Source: Sulfitobacter sediminilitoris (lineage in GTDB: Bacteria > Pseudomonadota > Alphaproteobacteria > Rhodobacterales > Rhodobacteraceae). From it: a stretch of 64,000 nt of DNA. The stretch lies in contig NZ_JAABNT010000009.1 of NCBI RefSeq assembly GCF_010667575.1, positions 62,001 to 126,000 on the forward strand. Direction: 5' to 3'. The translations under genes were made by a program, and so were the position numbers. Position 1 is the first letter of the stretch. Every line of letters starts with the position of its first letter. Positions 44,178-52,895 of this stretch are shown here, piece by piece. Under the pieces are notes generated by a model. It was not told where the DNA came from. It saw nothing but the letters and a program-made list of their open reading frames with translations, and made no database searches.

Positions 44178-44684
44178 ATGGCAGCACTATACAGGATCTA
44201 CAGCGCGCTTGTTTACGTGATGGCTTTCATCGCGGGGGCCACGCTGGTCTGGCTGATGATCTCGACCATCACATCGGTGATGATGCGCAACCTTGGCCTG
44301 CAACCCGCCGCGTGGCTTTTCACATCCGCCGAATACGGCATTCTTTACATGACGATGCTCGGCGCCCCTTGGCTGGTGCGCGAAAAAGGGCATGTGCATA
44401 TCGAACTGGTCACCTCAGCCCTGCCCGACGGTCCGCGTAAAATTGTCAGCCGCTTGGTCGCCCTTGGCTGCGTGATCGTCTGTCTGATCCTGACATGGAA
44501 AGGCATCGAGCTGTTCCTGACCAACATCGAGCGCGGCGACTATGATACCCGCGCTTATTACTACCCCCGCTGGCTTCTCACGATCACCTTTCCGCTCAGC
44601 TTTGGGATCATGGCGATTGAATTTTCCCGGTTCATCTTTGGATCGGATCTGATGCACACCGGCGAAGCAGGAATTCACGAATAA
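44178..44684 (+). CDS. TRAP transporter small permease (DctQ type)
   Basis: 168 residues from the ATG at 44178; an upstream TTG (44163) is less likely. Four membrane segments and the DctQ pattern TISVMMRNLG-like (ITSVMMRNLGLQPAAWLFTSAEYGILYMTMLGAPWLVREKGHVHIE). It partners the next gene, sharing a TAATG stop/start overlap. Confidence 0.9.
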   Translation: MAALYRIYSALVYVMAFIAGATLVWLMISTITSVMMRNLGLQPAAWLFTSAEYGILYMTMLGAPWLVREKGHVHIELVTSALPDGPRKIVSRLVALGCVIVCLILTWKGIELFLTNIERGDYDTRAYYYPRWLLTITFPLSFGIMAIEFSRFIFGSDLMHTGEAGIHE

Positions 44685-45991
44685 TGGAATGGTTTGAAGC
44701 TCTCGCCCTGCTGTTGGGCGCCATCATGTTCCTGATGGCATTGGGGATGCCTGTCGCCCTTGCCTTTCTCGCGGCGAACATCATCGGTGCATGGGTATTC
44801 ATGGGGGGCGAACGTGGCGTGGGTCAGCTTCTCAACAATGGCCTTGGATCGCTGACGAAATATGCGCTGGTGCCGATCCCGCTGTTTTTGTTGATGGGAG
44901 AGATTTTTTTCCACACCGGCCTTGGCGGACGCATGTTCAACGCCATCGACAAATTGCTGGGCCGCCTGCCCGGCCGGCTTAGCTATGTCACGGTGTTGGG
45001 TGGTACTGCGTTCTCGACCCTATCGGGATCTTCCATGGGCTCCACGGCCCTGCTCGGTTCTCTCATGGTGCCAGAGATGAACAACCGCGGCTACAAATCC
45101 CACATGAGCATCGGCCCGATCCTTGGCACGGGCGGACTGGCCATCATCATCCCGCCCTCCGCGCTCGCGGTTCTGCTTGCGACGCTTGCGCAGATCGACG
45201 TTGCCGCTTTGCTGATCGCGGGCGTCGTTCCCGGCCTTATCCTTGCGTTCTTCTACATTGCCACGATCTGGATACAGACCAAGATCGACCCCACAGCCGC
45301 GCCAGCATATGACGTGATACCGCTGTCGTTCGTGCAAAAGCTTAAGCTGCTGCTGACCGAGGTCGTACCGATGGTCGGCGTCATGGTCGTGATTATCGTG
45401 CTGATGATCAACGGCATCGTCACCCCGTCAGAGGCCGCTGCCTTCGGTGCCTTCGGTGTCCTGATCCTTGCCGCTGCGTTTCGGTGCCTCACGTGGGATA
45501 ACATGAAGAAATCCATCATCGGCGCGATGCGTGTGACCTTGATGGCTTATCTGATCGTCTTCGGCTCGGCCACGTTCAGTCAGCTTCTGGCCTTCTCGGG
45601 CGCGTCGCGCGGGTTGGTCAACTGGGCCACGTCCTATGATCTTGCCCCTCTTGTGATGCTGCTGGTGATGTTCGGTGTATTGCTGCTGCTTGGCATGTTC
45701 ATGGAGCAAATCTCGATCATGCTGCTGACCGTGCCAATCTTTTTCCCATTGGCCTCCACCCTCGGCTTCGATCCGATCTGGTTTGGCCTCATCATGCTGC
45801 TCGCGCTTGAGATCAGCTTTACCACGCCCCCTTTCGGACTGCTTCTGTTCGTGATGAAAGGCGTGGCCCCTCCCGGCACCACCATGCGCGAGATCTATAC
45901 TTCGGCCTTTCCGTTCATCGGATGTTCGCTGCTGTTGGTGGCGCTCCTGATCGCCTTTCCGCAATTGGCGCTTTGGCTGCCGGGGCTTTGA
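44684..45991 (+). CDS. TRAP transporter large permease (DctM type)
   Basis: 435 residues, about 12 membrane segments, with GGTAFSTLSGSSMGSTALLGSLMVPEM, GTGGLAIIIPPSALAVLLATLAQ and the C-terminal FTTPPFGLLLFVMKG. It completes the GntR-linked TRAP system. The stop is four bases from the convergent DUF1045 stop. Confidence 0.93.
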   Translation: MEWFEALALLLGAIMFLMALGMPVALAFLAANIIGAWVFMGGERGVGQLLNNGLGSLTKYALVPIPLFLLMGEIFFHTGLGGRMFNAIDKLLGRLPGRLSYVTVLGGTAFSTLSGSSMGSTALLGSLMVPEMNNRGYKSHMSIGPILGTGGLAIIIPPSALAVLLATLAQIDVAALLIAGVVPGLILAFFYIATIWIQTKIDPTAAPAYDVIPLSFVQKLKLLLTEVVPMVGVMVVIIVLMINGIVTPSEAAAFGAFGVLILAAAFRCLTWDNMKKSIIGAMRVTLMAYLIVFGSATFSQLLAFSGASRGLVNWATSYDLAPLVMLLVMFGVLLLLGMFMEQISIMLLTVPIFFPLASTLGFDPIWFGLIMLLALEISFTTPPFGLLLFVMKGVAPPGTTMREIYTSAFPFIGCSLLLVALLIAFPQLALWLPGL

Positions 45992-45995
45992 CCCA

Positions 45996-46664
45996 TCAAC
46001 CTGTCAGCGCGATGCGGTCAATCTCACAGAACATGCCGTCGGGGCGCTCACCAACCAAGGCAAGCGCGTCAAGGTGCAAGCTGTCTGGTACAATCGGCGC
46101 GAAATGGGCCTGCGCCGCGGCCTGAGCTGCGTCCAGGTCCTTGAGCGGCCCGGTCAGTGTCATGTGAAACCGGAACTGGTCCATCACGTAAGGGTATCCC
46201 CACAAAACAAGGTTCTCCTGCTGTGCAGGTGATAGATTGACCCGTTGTCGGCGGGCAATCTCGGCCTCCAACACGGGGGCGCGAAACGGGTCGAGCTTCC
46301 GCACGACAACAGCGGCTAGTGCCCTGAGATCGCTTTGGTCTCCCGCTGGCGTCAGAGCAAGAAACCGGCCCATCGTGGTGACGGACAGACCGCCCAGACT
46401 GATCGGCTTGATTGTTGCGCACAGCGCCTCGAACGCGCCGTGCAACTCCCGTTCTGTTTGTCCGGATTGCAGTCCGAAGGGCGGTTTGATGGTAGCGTGA
46501 AACCCGTATTTGCGCGGCCGGTCTGTTGCCGCATGCAAATCCAGACCGGTAATCTGAGGCTGCGCCACGGCCTTGCCGGTCGCGATGTCCCAGCCCAGCC
46601 AGGCGGCGCCCCGCACTGCGAATGCTGCCTCTGGGGTGAAGTAAACGCCATAGCGTGTGTACAT
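45996..46664 (-). CDS. DUF1045 family protein (putative 2H phosphoesterase, phosphonate-linked)
   Basis: 222 residues with the two H-x-T motifs of 2H phosphoesterases, YGFHATIKPPF and FRFHMTLTGPL, separated by about 110 residues. DUF1045 proteins are often encoded near phn phosphonate genes, and a cyclic phosphodiesterase role is likely. No phosphonate genes are in this window. The gene stands between a TRAP operon and gap, with a 14-bp palindrome 27 bases upstream. Confidence 0.85.
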   Translation of the reverse strand: MYTRYGVYFTPEAAFAVRGAAWLGWDIATGKAVAQPQITGLDLHAATDRPRKYGFHATIKPPFGLQSGQTERELHGAFEALCATIKPISLGGLSVTTMGRFLALTPAGDQSDLRALAAVVVRKLDPFRAPVLEAEIARRQRVNLSPAQQENLVLWGYPYVMDQFRFHMTLTGPLKDLDAAQAAAQAHFAPIVPDSLHLDALALVGERPDGMFCEIDRIALTG

Positions 46665-46690
46665 CCGTCGGCTCTCCTCTGACGGGTCCA

Positions 46691-46704
46691 GCCATAGCTA
46701 TGGC
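46691..46704. promoter_or_regulatory. Perfect palindrome GCCATAGCTATGGC upstream of DUF1045 gene
   Basis: Fourteen bases, fully symmetrical, between the gap stop codon and the DUF1045 start. No loop, so a hairpin terminator for gap would be poor; an operator is more likely. The binding protein is unknown. Confidence 0.4.
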
Positions 46705-46725
46705 ACAGCGCAACCGGTGCGCCAA

Positions 46726-47733
46726 TCAGCCTTTGAGCAGACCTGCCATATAAGCCGAGGTATCCAGCATCCGGCAGGAGAACCCCCACTCGTTGTCATA
46801 CCAGCTGACCACGCGCACCATACCGCCGCCCGTGACACTAGTGAGCGCGGGCGCATAGATCGATGACATCGGGTTGTGATTGAAGTCAGAGGACACAAGC
46901 GGTGCCTCCTCGTATCCCAACACGCCCTTAAGCGGCCCCTCGGACGCCTTGCGCATCGCCTCGTTCACCGCGTCCAAGCTCGCTGCTTTGTCGGTCATGA
47001 CGTTCAGATCGACCAATGACACATTCGCCGTTGGCACGCGGATCGCGGACCCTTCCAGCCGACCATCGAGATGTGGCAACACCAGTGAGATGGCGCGCGC
47101 GGCGCCGGTCGAGGTGGGCACCATGGACAAGGCCGCGGCCCGCGCCCGGTACAGATCTTTGTGATCCCGGTCATGGGTCGGCTGATCCCCGGTATAGGCA
47201 TGGATGGTGGTCATGTAGCCGGTCGCGATGCCAAAGGCGTCGTCCAGCACTTTTGCAATAGGGGCCAGACAGTTTGTCGTGCAAGATGCGTTTGAGACGA
47301 CAACATCGTCTGCCGTCAGCTCCGCGTGGTTGACCCCGTAGACGACAGTCTTATCCGCCCCGCTGGCAGGCGCTGAAACCAAGACGCGTTTGCTGCCGTT
47401 CTCCAGATGCTTGGCCGCCGCCTCACGGCTGTTGAAACGTCCCGTGCATTCCAGCACGATATCCACGTCGCTCCAGTCCAGTTCTTCGGGTTTTGCAATG
47501 GCGCTCAGACGGATCTTGTGCTCGCCCACCTGCATCACGTCCCCGTCGACCTTCACGTCAGGGCCAAAGGTGCCATGTACGGAGTCGTATTTCAGCAAAT
47601 GCGCGAGGTGATCAGGCGGTGCCAGATCGTTGACGGCGACCACTTTCATGTCGTCGCGGCCGGTCTCAAACAGGGCGCGCAGAGTGCACCGACCGATCCG
47701 GCCGAACCCATTGATTGCGATATTCGTTGTCAT
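46726..47733 (-). CDS. gap: Glyceraldehyde-3-phosphate dehydrogenase
   Basis: 335 residues from the ATG at 47733 (TNIAINGFGRIGR). Catalytic Cys151 in SNASCTTNCLAP, NAD-binding GFGRIG, and VVSWYDNEWGFSCRMLD at the C-terminus. It oxidises the triose phosphate made by Eda, or runs in reverse for gluconeogenesis. A LacI-type palindrome identical in core to that of edd lies 44 bases upstream, tying gap to the same regulon. Confidence 0.96.
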   Translation of the reverse strand: MTTNIAINGFGRIGRCTLRALFETGRDDMKVVAVNDLAPPDHLAHLLKYDSVHGTFGPDVKVDGDVMQVGEHKIRLSAIAKPEELDWSDVDIVLECTGRFNSREAAAKHLENGSKRVLVSAPASGADKTVVYGVNHAELTADDVVVSNASCTTNCLAPIAKVLDDAFGIATGYMTTIHAYTGDQPTHDRDHKDLYRARAAALSMVPTSTGAARAISLVLPHLDGRLEGSAIRVPTANVSLVDLNVMTDKAASLDAVNEAMRKASEGPLKGVLGYEEAPLVSSDFNHNPMSSIYAPALTSVTGGGMVRVVSWYDNEWGFSCRMLDTSAYMAGLLKG

Positions 47734-47776
47734 GGCACACGCCCCCATCCAAACACTTGCAAGCATTCTGACCGCT

Positions 47777-47790
47777 TGTTAGCGCTAACA
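47777..47790. promoter_or_regulatory. LacI-family operator TGTTAGCGCTAACA upstream of gap
   Basis: A perfect 14-bp palindrome with the same GTTAGCGCTAAC core as at 20456-20467 before edd. Two copies of such a motif, both before central carbon genes 27 kb apart, are unlikely by chance and point to a CceR-type regulator. Confidence 0.82.
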
Positions 47791-47839
47791 GGTCAGCAAA
47801 TCAAGGAAAGTTCAGCCAATCCGTTCAATTGTCCGAATA

Positions 47840-49612
47840 TCAGAACCAGGCGCCCGCAAAGATAACGATGAGGCCCGCTGCACAAAGAACGACGCGCAGC
47901 AACACAGTGACCTTGCCGATCAATCCGTAGGATATCAGCGACAGCCCCACCGCCATCCGCAGCGCCGCCCAAATTGCTGCCAAGGGCGCGTCTCCCAGCG
48001 CGATCAACTGATCGTTGGCAATCATCCCAAGCGGTATCAGATACAGCCCGACACCCAGCGCCATCGCGGTCAGGGCCACCTTCAGCCAGTTCTCTCCGAT
48101 CATGCCCGCAGCAATGAAAACCGCACCGCAGACCGGGGGCGTGATCGTGGAAAGCAACGCGAACCAGAACACAAACAGATGCGCCTGCAAGGGCGCCAAA
48201 CCCAATTCGATCAGGGCTGGTCCGGCGACTGACACGCAAATCACGTAGGCCGCCGTCGTCGGCACCTCCATGCCCAGCAAAAGACAGGCCAGGGCGGTCA
48301 GCAAAAGCGCAGGCCAGAGCGACCCGCCCGAGCCAGAGAGGATCACGCTGGTCAGCTTGACACCCAGCCCGGTGATCCCCAGCACCCCGATGATGATCGA
48401 CGCGCAAATGATGATCGACGCGATCATCGCGACCTGCTTGCCTGCAGACAGCGCCGCATCTGCCAGCCGCGTTCCCCACTGCCGCAGGTCCAGACCGCGC
48501 TTTCCATCCACGGCCAGCGCCAGCACCGCGACCAATACCGCCACACAGGCCGCGTATTGGGGCGTAAACCCCAGTGCGAACATCGCGGTCAGCAGCACCG
48601 TGAACGGCACAAGAAAGAACGCCGAAGTCACGATCACATCCCGCATACCGGGCCGCTCGTCCTCTGGCACACCTTTGAGATCGTAGCGGCCCGCATAGGC
48701 GTTGATCCCCATCCAGACCGCAAAGAAATAGAGCGTCGCCGGCAGGATCGCCGCGACCATGATCTGCGTGTAGGGCACCCCTGTCAGTTCAACCATGACA
48801 AAGGCCCCCGCCCCCATCAACGGCGGCATGATCTGCCCGCCGGAGGAGGCCACGGCCTCCACCGCAGCCGCCAGCCGCTTGGGGTATCCCAGCTTGGTCA
48901 TTGCGGGCAGCGTGATCGCCCCGGTCGAGGCGACATTGGCCGAAGCCGAGCCTGAAATCGACCCGAACAGCGCCGATGACAGCACCGAGACTTTCGCCGC
49001 GCCACCTTTCAATCGCCCCGCCGCTGCCGAGGCAACATTCATGAAACCCTGCCCTGCTTCGCCTGCGTTCAGCACGGCACCAAAGATCACAAAGATCGAC
49101 ACCACGCTGACAGAAACTCCTGTCAGGCTCCCCCACAGCCCGCCTTCGGCTATTGTCAAAGTCCCCAGAAACGACGGCAGCGGCGTGCCCGAATGTCCGA
49201 ACTCCCCCGGCAGGTATTGCCCGTATAGCCCGTAAGCCAGCGCCGCGAGGGCGACCAGAGGCAAGGGCCAGCCGATCATCCGTCGCGCCCCCTCGATCGC
49301 GATCAGCAACAGGGCAACCGCCAGCCAGACCTGAGCCCGGCCTTCAAGAAACCCATATTGGTTGCGCAGCATCTGGTGGTTCCACGCAATCCACAGGCAG
49401 CACCCCACCCCGATTGCGGTGATCACCCAGCCGCTGACCCGGCTGACAGAACCTGTTGCCGCAAACAGAAATACCCACGGCAGCACCAATGCCATGTGCA
49501 GCGGGCGGCTGACCAAGTTCGGCACCAACCCGTAGAAGATCAGCCCAAGGTGAAACGCACAGGTGATCACGCCCAGCGCCACCCAGATGGCGGGTCTTGA
49601 TGTTTCTGTCAT
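47840..49612 (-). CDS. TRAP transporter permease, fused small and large subunits (TAXI type)
   Basis: About 590 residues from the ATG at 49612 (MTETSRPAI), start uncertain; no strong ribosome site is seen. Around 15 or more membrane segments. The DctM-like core shows SALFGSISGSASANVASTGAITLPAMTKLGY and GGQIMPPLMGAGAFVMVELTGVPY, and a second repeat LLTALACLLLGMEVPTTAAYVI. N-terminal 130 residues replace a separate small subunit. It pairs with the TAXI binding protein upstream. Confidence 0.9.
   Translation of the reverse strand: MTETSRPAIWVALGVITCAFHLGLIFYGLVPNLVSRPLHMALVLPWVFLFAATGSVSRVSGWVITAIGVGCCLWIAWNHQMLRNQYGFLEGRAQVWLAVALLLIAIEGARRMIGWPLPLVALAALAYGLYGQYLPGEFGHSGTPLPSFLGTLTIAEGGLWGSLTGVSVSVVSIFVIFGAVLNAGEAGQGFMNVASAAAGRLKGGAAKVSVLSSALFGSISGSASANVASTGAITLPAMTKLGYPKRLAAAVEAVASSGGQIMPPLMGAGAFVMVELTGVPYTQIMVAAILPATLYFFAVWMGINAYAGRYDLKGVPEDERPGMRDVIVTSAFFLVPFTVLLTAMFALGFTPQYAACVAVLVAVLALAVDGKRGLDLRQWGTRLADAALSAGKQVAMIASIIICASIIIGVLGITGLGVKLTSVILSGSGGSLWPALLLTALACLLLGMEVPTTAAYVICVSVAGPALIELGLAPLQAHLFVFWFALLSTITPPVCGAVFIAAGMIGENWLKVALTAMALGVGLYLIPLGMIANDQLIALGDAPLAAIWAALRMAVGLSLISYGLIGKVTVLLRVVLCAAGLIVIFAGAWF
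48390..48422. repeat. Two direct copies of ATGATGATCGACGCG, 18-base period
   Basis: Copies at 48390-48404 and 48408-48422 inside the TAXI permease gene. On the coding strand they give IASIIICASIIIG in a membrane helix. It keeps the frame (18 bases) and looks like a small duplication or codon-level coincidence. Confidence 0.5.
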
Positions 49613-49630
49613 GTCGGAAACCACGTGATG

Positions 49631-49657
49631 ACCCCGGCCAGCCACGCCAGCCGGGGT
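49631..49657. other. Intercistronic hairpin after TAXI binding-protein gene
   Basis: ACCCCGGC (49631-49638) and GCCGGGGT (49650-49657) form a perfect eight-pair stem with an 11-base loop, seven bases beyond the binding-protein stop and just before the permease gene. Same placement as hairpins after three other binding-protein genes here. Confidence 0.7.
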
Positions 49658-49664
49658 GGTGTCG

Positions 49665-50621
49665 TTACATATGCGCGTCGCTCAGTTCGACGCCCACTTC
49701 CTTGTAATACTTCACCGCACCCGGATGGATGGCGCTGGTGATGTTGCTCAGCATGTCGGGCGTCACACCCTGCCACCAGGCAGCCGCCTCACCCAGTTCT
49801 GCCTGACGCTCCCAGAAGGTCTTGGTCAGCAGGTAGGCTGTCTCATCATCCATCTTGGTCGTCGCAAATGCGGCCACCGGCAAGGATGTGGTCACGATAT
49901 CCGCGTCCTGTCCGGCATAGGTGCCCGCCGGGATCACCAAGCGCGTGCGCTTGGATGCCGCGACCTGATCATCGCTCATCGAGATCACATTCACCGGCGT
50001 CGATGCTGCGGCCTCAATCACGTTCGGCGCGGGATATGAGCCGGCCGTGACAAAGCCATCGATCTGGCCGTTTTTCAGCGCCGACACTGCGTTCGACAGT
50101 TCACTGTCCGCGATGGTGACCTTGCCTTCCAAACCGAACAGCTTGAGGTACTTCTCCCCTTCACGCGCCCCGAAAGAGCCGCTACCCAGCAAGATGGTCT
50201 TGCCCTCCATATCGGCAAAGTTTTCTACGCCCGACTTTTCAGCCATCACAAAATGCATGGTCAGCGACGGGATGGGAAACAGCGCGCGGATCTCATCGAA
50301 CGCCGGGTCGCCCTTGCCCTCGAACATGGCTTTGCCGCCCTGTGCCAGACCGACCAGCGCGGGCGGCGTGGTAAAGACGTAGTCGCCCCCGCGTGCGCGC
50401 GCCTCCATCACGTTCTGCACGGACCCTTGGCTTTCCTCGACCGTGACAATCACATTACCATCGGTGCCTGCCTTCATCGCTTCGGCAATCTGCACGCCCA
50501 TCTGGTAATAGGATGAACTGCTTTTGGCGGACTTGTAGGTCACGCGCGTCTCGGCCCAGGCGGTGGGTGCCAGCAGGCTGAGCGTTACCGCTGTCCCGGC
50601 AAGAATCTTGGTGAATTTCAT
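49665..50621 (-). CDS. TAXI-family TRAP substrate-binding protein
   Basis: 318 residues from the ATG at 50621 with GGGAGAAATGAC upstream. Signal peptide (LAGTAVTLSLLAPTAWA), then a TAXI-type fold: SSSYYQMGVQIAEAMKAGTDGNV, VQNVMEARARGGDYVFTTPP, ILLGSGSFGAREGEKYLKLFG and GQIDGFVTAGSYPAPNVIEAA. Known TAXI ligands include glutamate-type anions; the ligand here is unknown. Confidence 0.9.
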   Translation of the reverse strand: MKFTKILAGTAVTLSLLAPTAWAETRVTYKSAKSSSSYYQMGVQIAEAMKAGTDGNVIVTVEESQGSVQNVMEARARGGDYVFTTPPALVGLAQGGKAMFEGKGDPAFDEIRALFPIPSLTMHFVMAEKSGVENFADMEGKTILLGSGSFGAREGEKYLKLFGLEGKVTIADSELSNAVSALKNGQIDGFVTAGSYPAPNVIEAAASTPVNVISMSDDQVAASKRTRLVIPAGTYAGQDADIVTTSLPVAAFATTKMDDETAYLLTKTFWERQAELGEAAAWWQGVTPDMLSNITSAIHPGAVKYYKEVGVELSDAHM

Positions 50622-50992
50622 GTCATTTCTCCCTTTTTTCTGCGGTGATCTTTTCCCATCACCTTCGCAATGACAAGGCGTCGTGGAACGACAGCGGTGT
50701 GGCAATCGATGATTGCTCCCTGCGGCGGGCAGATTACCACACGCTGGACAAATGGTGGCATAACCGTGCCTTCTGACCGACATCACTTGGCAAAAGTGTC
50801 TGGCCGTGACGCAAGAGATGGCGTGCAACCGCCACTCCAAGATCATAATTCTCCGGCCCGTGGAATCGACATTTCAAAAGCAGCTTATGAGCGCCTCATT
50901 CAATTCCGACTATTTTGATAAAGTATATTGCGTCCGCCTGCGAATCTGTTACTTGAGTAAATCAGTAAAGAATTCCAAGACGGGGATCCCAC
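50622..50992. other. 371-bp divergent intergenic region
   Basis: Holds the promoters of the TAXI operon (leftward) and the iron-binding protein gene (rightward). Seen in it: an inverted repeat CACTT-GGCAA-AAGTG (50784-50798), an AT-rich stretch with GATAAAG and TATATT (about 50918-50930) and the TTACT-N10-AGTAA element described separately. No convincing small gene or RNA gene was recognised. Confidence 0.5.
50949..50968. promoter_or_regulatory. Imperfect palindrome TTACT-N10-AGTAA upstream of iron-binding protein gene
   Basis: TTACT and AGTAA flank a core with TGA and TCA half-sites, 25 bases upstream of the start codon. Position before a ferric-binding protein gene suggests an iron-responsive operator, possibly of the Rhodobacterales iron-box type. 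The consensus could not be scored here. Confidence 0.4.
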
Positions 50993-52012
50993 ATGACCAC
51001 TTTCACTCAGGCTACTCTTGCGTTTGCGGCAGCGACAACGTTGTTTGGCAGCGCAGCAGTCGCGCAAGAGCTTAACCTCTACTCGTCGCGCCACTATGAC
51101 ACCGACGAACGTCTTTATACCGATTTCACCGAAGCCACGGGCATCACCATCAACCGGATCGAAGGCAAGGCCGATGAGCTGATTGCGCGGATGCGGGCTG
51201 AGGGGGCGAACTCGCCTGCGGATGTCCTGCTCACCGTGGATACCTCCCGTCTTGAACGCGCCAAGGACGCAGGCGTATTGCAGTCGATCGACAGTGCCGT
51301 GCTCGAAGAGCGTATCCCCGGCAACCTGCAGGACAGCGATAACCAGTGGTTCGGTTTTTCCCAGCGTGCGCGCATCATCTTCTATGACAAGAATGAGGTG
51401 ACCAACCCGCCGACGGACTACATCTCGCTTGCTGACCCTGCGTACAAGGGCATGATTTGCCACCGTTCCTCTTCCAACGTCTACAGCCAGACCCTTTTGG
51501 CCTCGATCATCGAAAACCACGGTGCCGAAGCCGCGAAGGAATGGGCCGCAGGCATGGTCGCCAACTTCGCCCGTGATCCAGAGGGCGGCGATACGGACCA
51601 GCTGCGCGGTATCATCTCGGGCCAGTGCGAGATTTCGGTCGCCAACACCTATTACTTCGCCCGCGCCCTGCGCATCGATGTTGACGGTGTCAGTTCAGAC
51701 ATTGACCAGATCAGCTGGATCTTTCCCGCGCAAGAGGCTGAAGGCGCCCACATGAACCTGTCTGGCGGCGGCGTTGCGGCGCATGCACCGAACCGCGAGA
51801 ACGCCATCAAGTTTCTTGAGTATCTGTCTTCCGATCAGGCGCAGCAGTATTTCTCTGCCGGGAACGATGAATTCCCCGCCGTACCGGGCGTGACCCTGAG
51901 CGAAAGCGTGGCAAAGCTGGGTGAATTCAAGGCCGACGACGTCAACCTGTCGGACGTGACCAAGAACCTGCCCGAGGCACAGAAAATCTTTAACGAGGTC
52001 GGCTGGAAATAA
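50993..52012 (+). CDS. Iron(III) ABC transporter substrate-binding protein (FbpA/AfuA type)
   Basis: 339 residues with signal peptide (LAFAAATTLFGSAAVA) and the FbpA fold: ELNLYSSRHYDTDERLYTDFTEATGI, PADVLLTVDTSRLERAKDAGVLQ and ISVANTYYFARAL, where the adjacent tyrosines are the usual iron ligands. No permease or ATPase gene follows; a strong terminator is just downstream, so the gene is monocistronic. Permease genes may lie elsewhere, or the protein may be an orphan. Confidence 0.92.
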   Translation: MTTFTQATLAFAAATTLFGSAAVAQELNLYSSRHYDTDERLYTDFTEATGITINRIEGKADELIARMRAEGANSPADVLLTVDTSRLERAKDAGVLQSIDSAVLEERIPGNLQDSDNQWFGFSQRARIIFYDKNEVTNPPTDYISLADPAYKGMICHRSSSNVYSQTLLASIIENHGAEAAKEWAAGMVANFARDPEGGDTDQLRGIISGQCEISVANTYYFARALRIDVDGVSSDIDQISWIFPAQEAEGAHMNLSGGGVAAHAPNRENAIKFLEYLSSDQAQQYFSAGNDEFPAVPGVTLSESVAKLGEFKADDVNLSDVTKNLPEAQKIFNEVGWK

Positions 52013-52035
52013 GCCACCAACCAAGATTGTTGAAC

Positions 52036-52061
52036 GGGCGCGCCTCCGGGTGCGCCCTTTT
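52036..52061 (+). terminator. Rho-independent terminator after iron-binding protein gene
   Basis: A nine-pair stem (52036-52044 with 52049-52057, one G-T pair) closes a TCCG loop and is followed by TTTT at 52058-52061. It lies 24 bases after the stop and is the clearest classical terminator in the window. Confidence 0.85.
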
Positions 52062-52082
52062 GCCGTGGCGCGCGCATCCACC

Positions 52083-52856
52083 CTACTTCAACTGGTTCTT
52101 CACTTTGGCCAAAAGCGCGTCGGACGCCCGCGCCAGCAACGACGCATCCGTGCCGCAGGCCACAAAGGTAAATTCATCATTCAGCAGTTCCGCCGCAAAA
52201 TCCGCGTCCAGCACCAGCGTGCCACAGGCCACGCCCTTGGCCGACAATTTGCGCGCCGTGGACCGGATCAGGTTCCAGACCTCAGTGTCCATCGACTGAC
52301 CAACCTTGCCCATGTCCGCCGCGATATCCGCCGGACCAAAGAACACGCCTGACACACCATCTACCGCCGCGATCTCTTCGGCCTGCGCGATGGCGGCCTG
52401 TGTCTCGATCTGCAGGATCACGGTCAGTTCTTCTTCGACCCGCGCCACGTAGTCCTTGATGCGGCCAAACTTGTTCCCACGCATCGCACCCGACACGCCC
52501 CTGAACCCGCGCGGTGGATACCGGGTCGACGCGACAGCCTGTTCGGCCTCCTCCACCGACTGGATCATCGGGAACAACAGCCCCCGCACACCAAGGTCCA
52601 GCAGGCGCTTGACCATCACCGGATCATTCCACTCCGGCCGCACGATCGCTGTCGTGTCGCTGTCGGCAAATGCCTGCAATTGCCCCAGCACCGTGAAATA
52701 GTCATTTGGCGCGTGTTCCATATCGATCAGCGCCCAATCAAAACCGGCAGGCGCCGTTACCTCGGCTACAAAGGGGCTCGACAGACTGACCCAGAGGCCC
52801 AGTTGCTTTTGCCCAGCAGCCAGCGCACGGGTGAACGGATTGAGTGGGAACTCCAT
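52083..52856 (-). CDS. hpaI: 4-hydroxy-2-oxoheptanedioate aldolase (HpcH/HpaI family)
   Basis: 257 residues from the ATG at 52856, preceded by AAAGG. It follows E. coli HpaI closely by eye: QLGLWVSLSSPFVAEVTAPAGF, DWALIDMEHAPND, RPEWNDPVMVKRLLDLGVRGLLFPM, GFRGVSGAMRGNKFGRI, LQIETQ (metal-binding Glu) and GVFFGPADIAADMG. It splits 4-hydroxy-2-oxoheptanedioate to pyruvate and succinate semialdehyde, the last step of homoprotocatechuate breakdown. The hpaH-G-D-E genes are 8 kb away, so a role in that pathway is likely; related 2-keto-3-deoxy sugar acid aldolase activity is the main alternative. Confidence 0.87.
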   Translation of the reverse strand: MEFPLNPFTRALAAGQKQLGLWVSLSSPFVAEVTAPAGFDWALIDMEHAPNDYFTVLGQLQAFADSDTTAIVRPEWNDPVMVKRLLDLGVRGLLFPMIQSVEEAEQAVASTRYPPRGFRGVSGAMRGNKFGRIKDYVARVEEELTVILQIETQAAIAQAEEIAAVDGVSGVFFGPADIAADMGKVGQSMDTEVWNLIRSTARKLSAKGVACGTLVLDADFAAELLNDEFTFVACGTDASLLARASDALLAKVKNQLK

Positions 52857-52895
52857 CAACAGCCTTTCTTTCCTAACTGGCCCGTGCTTCGATCC

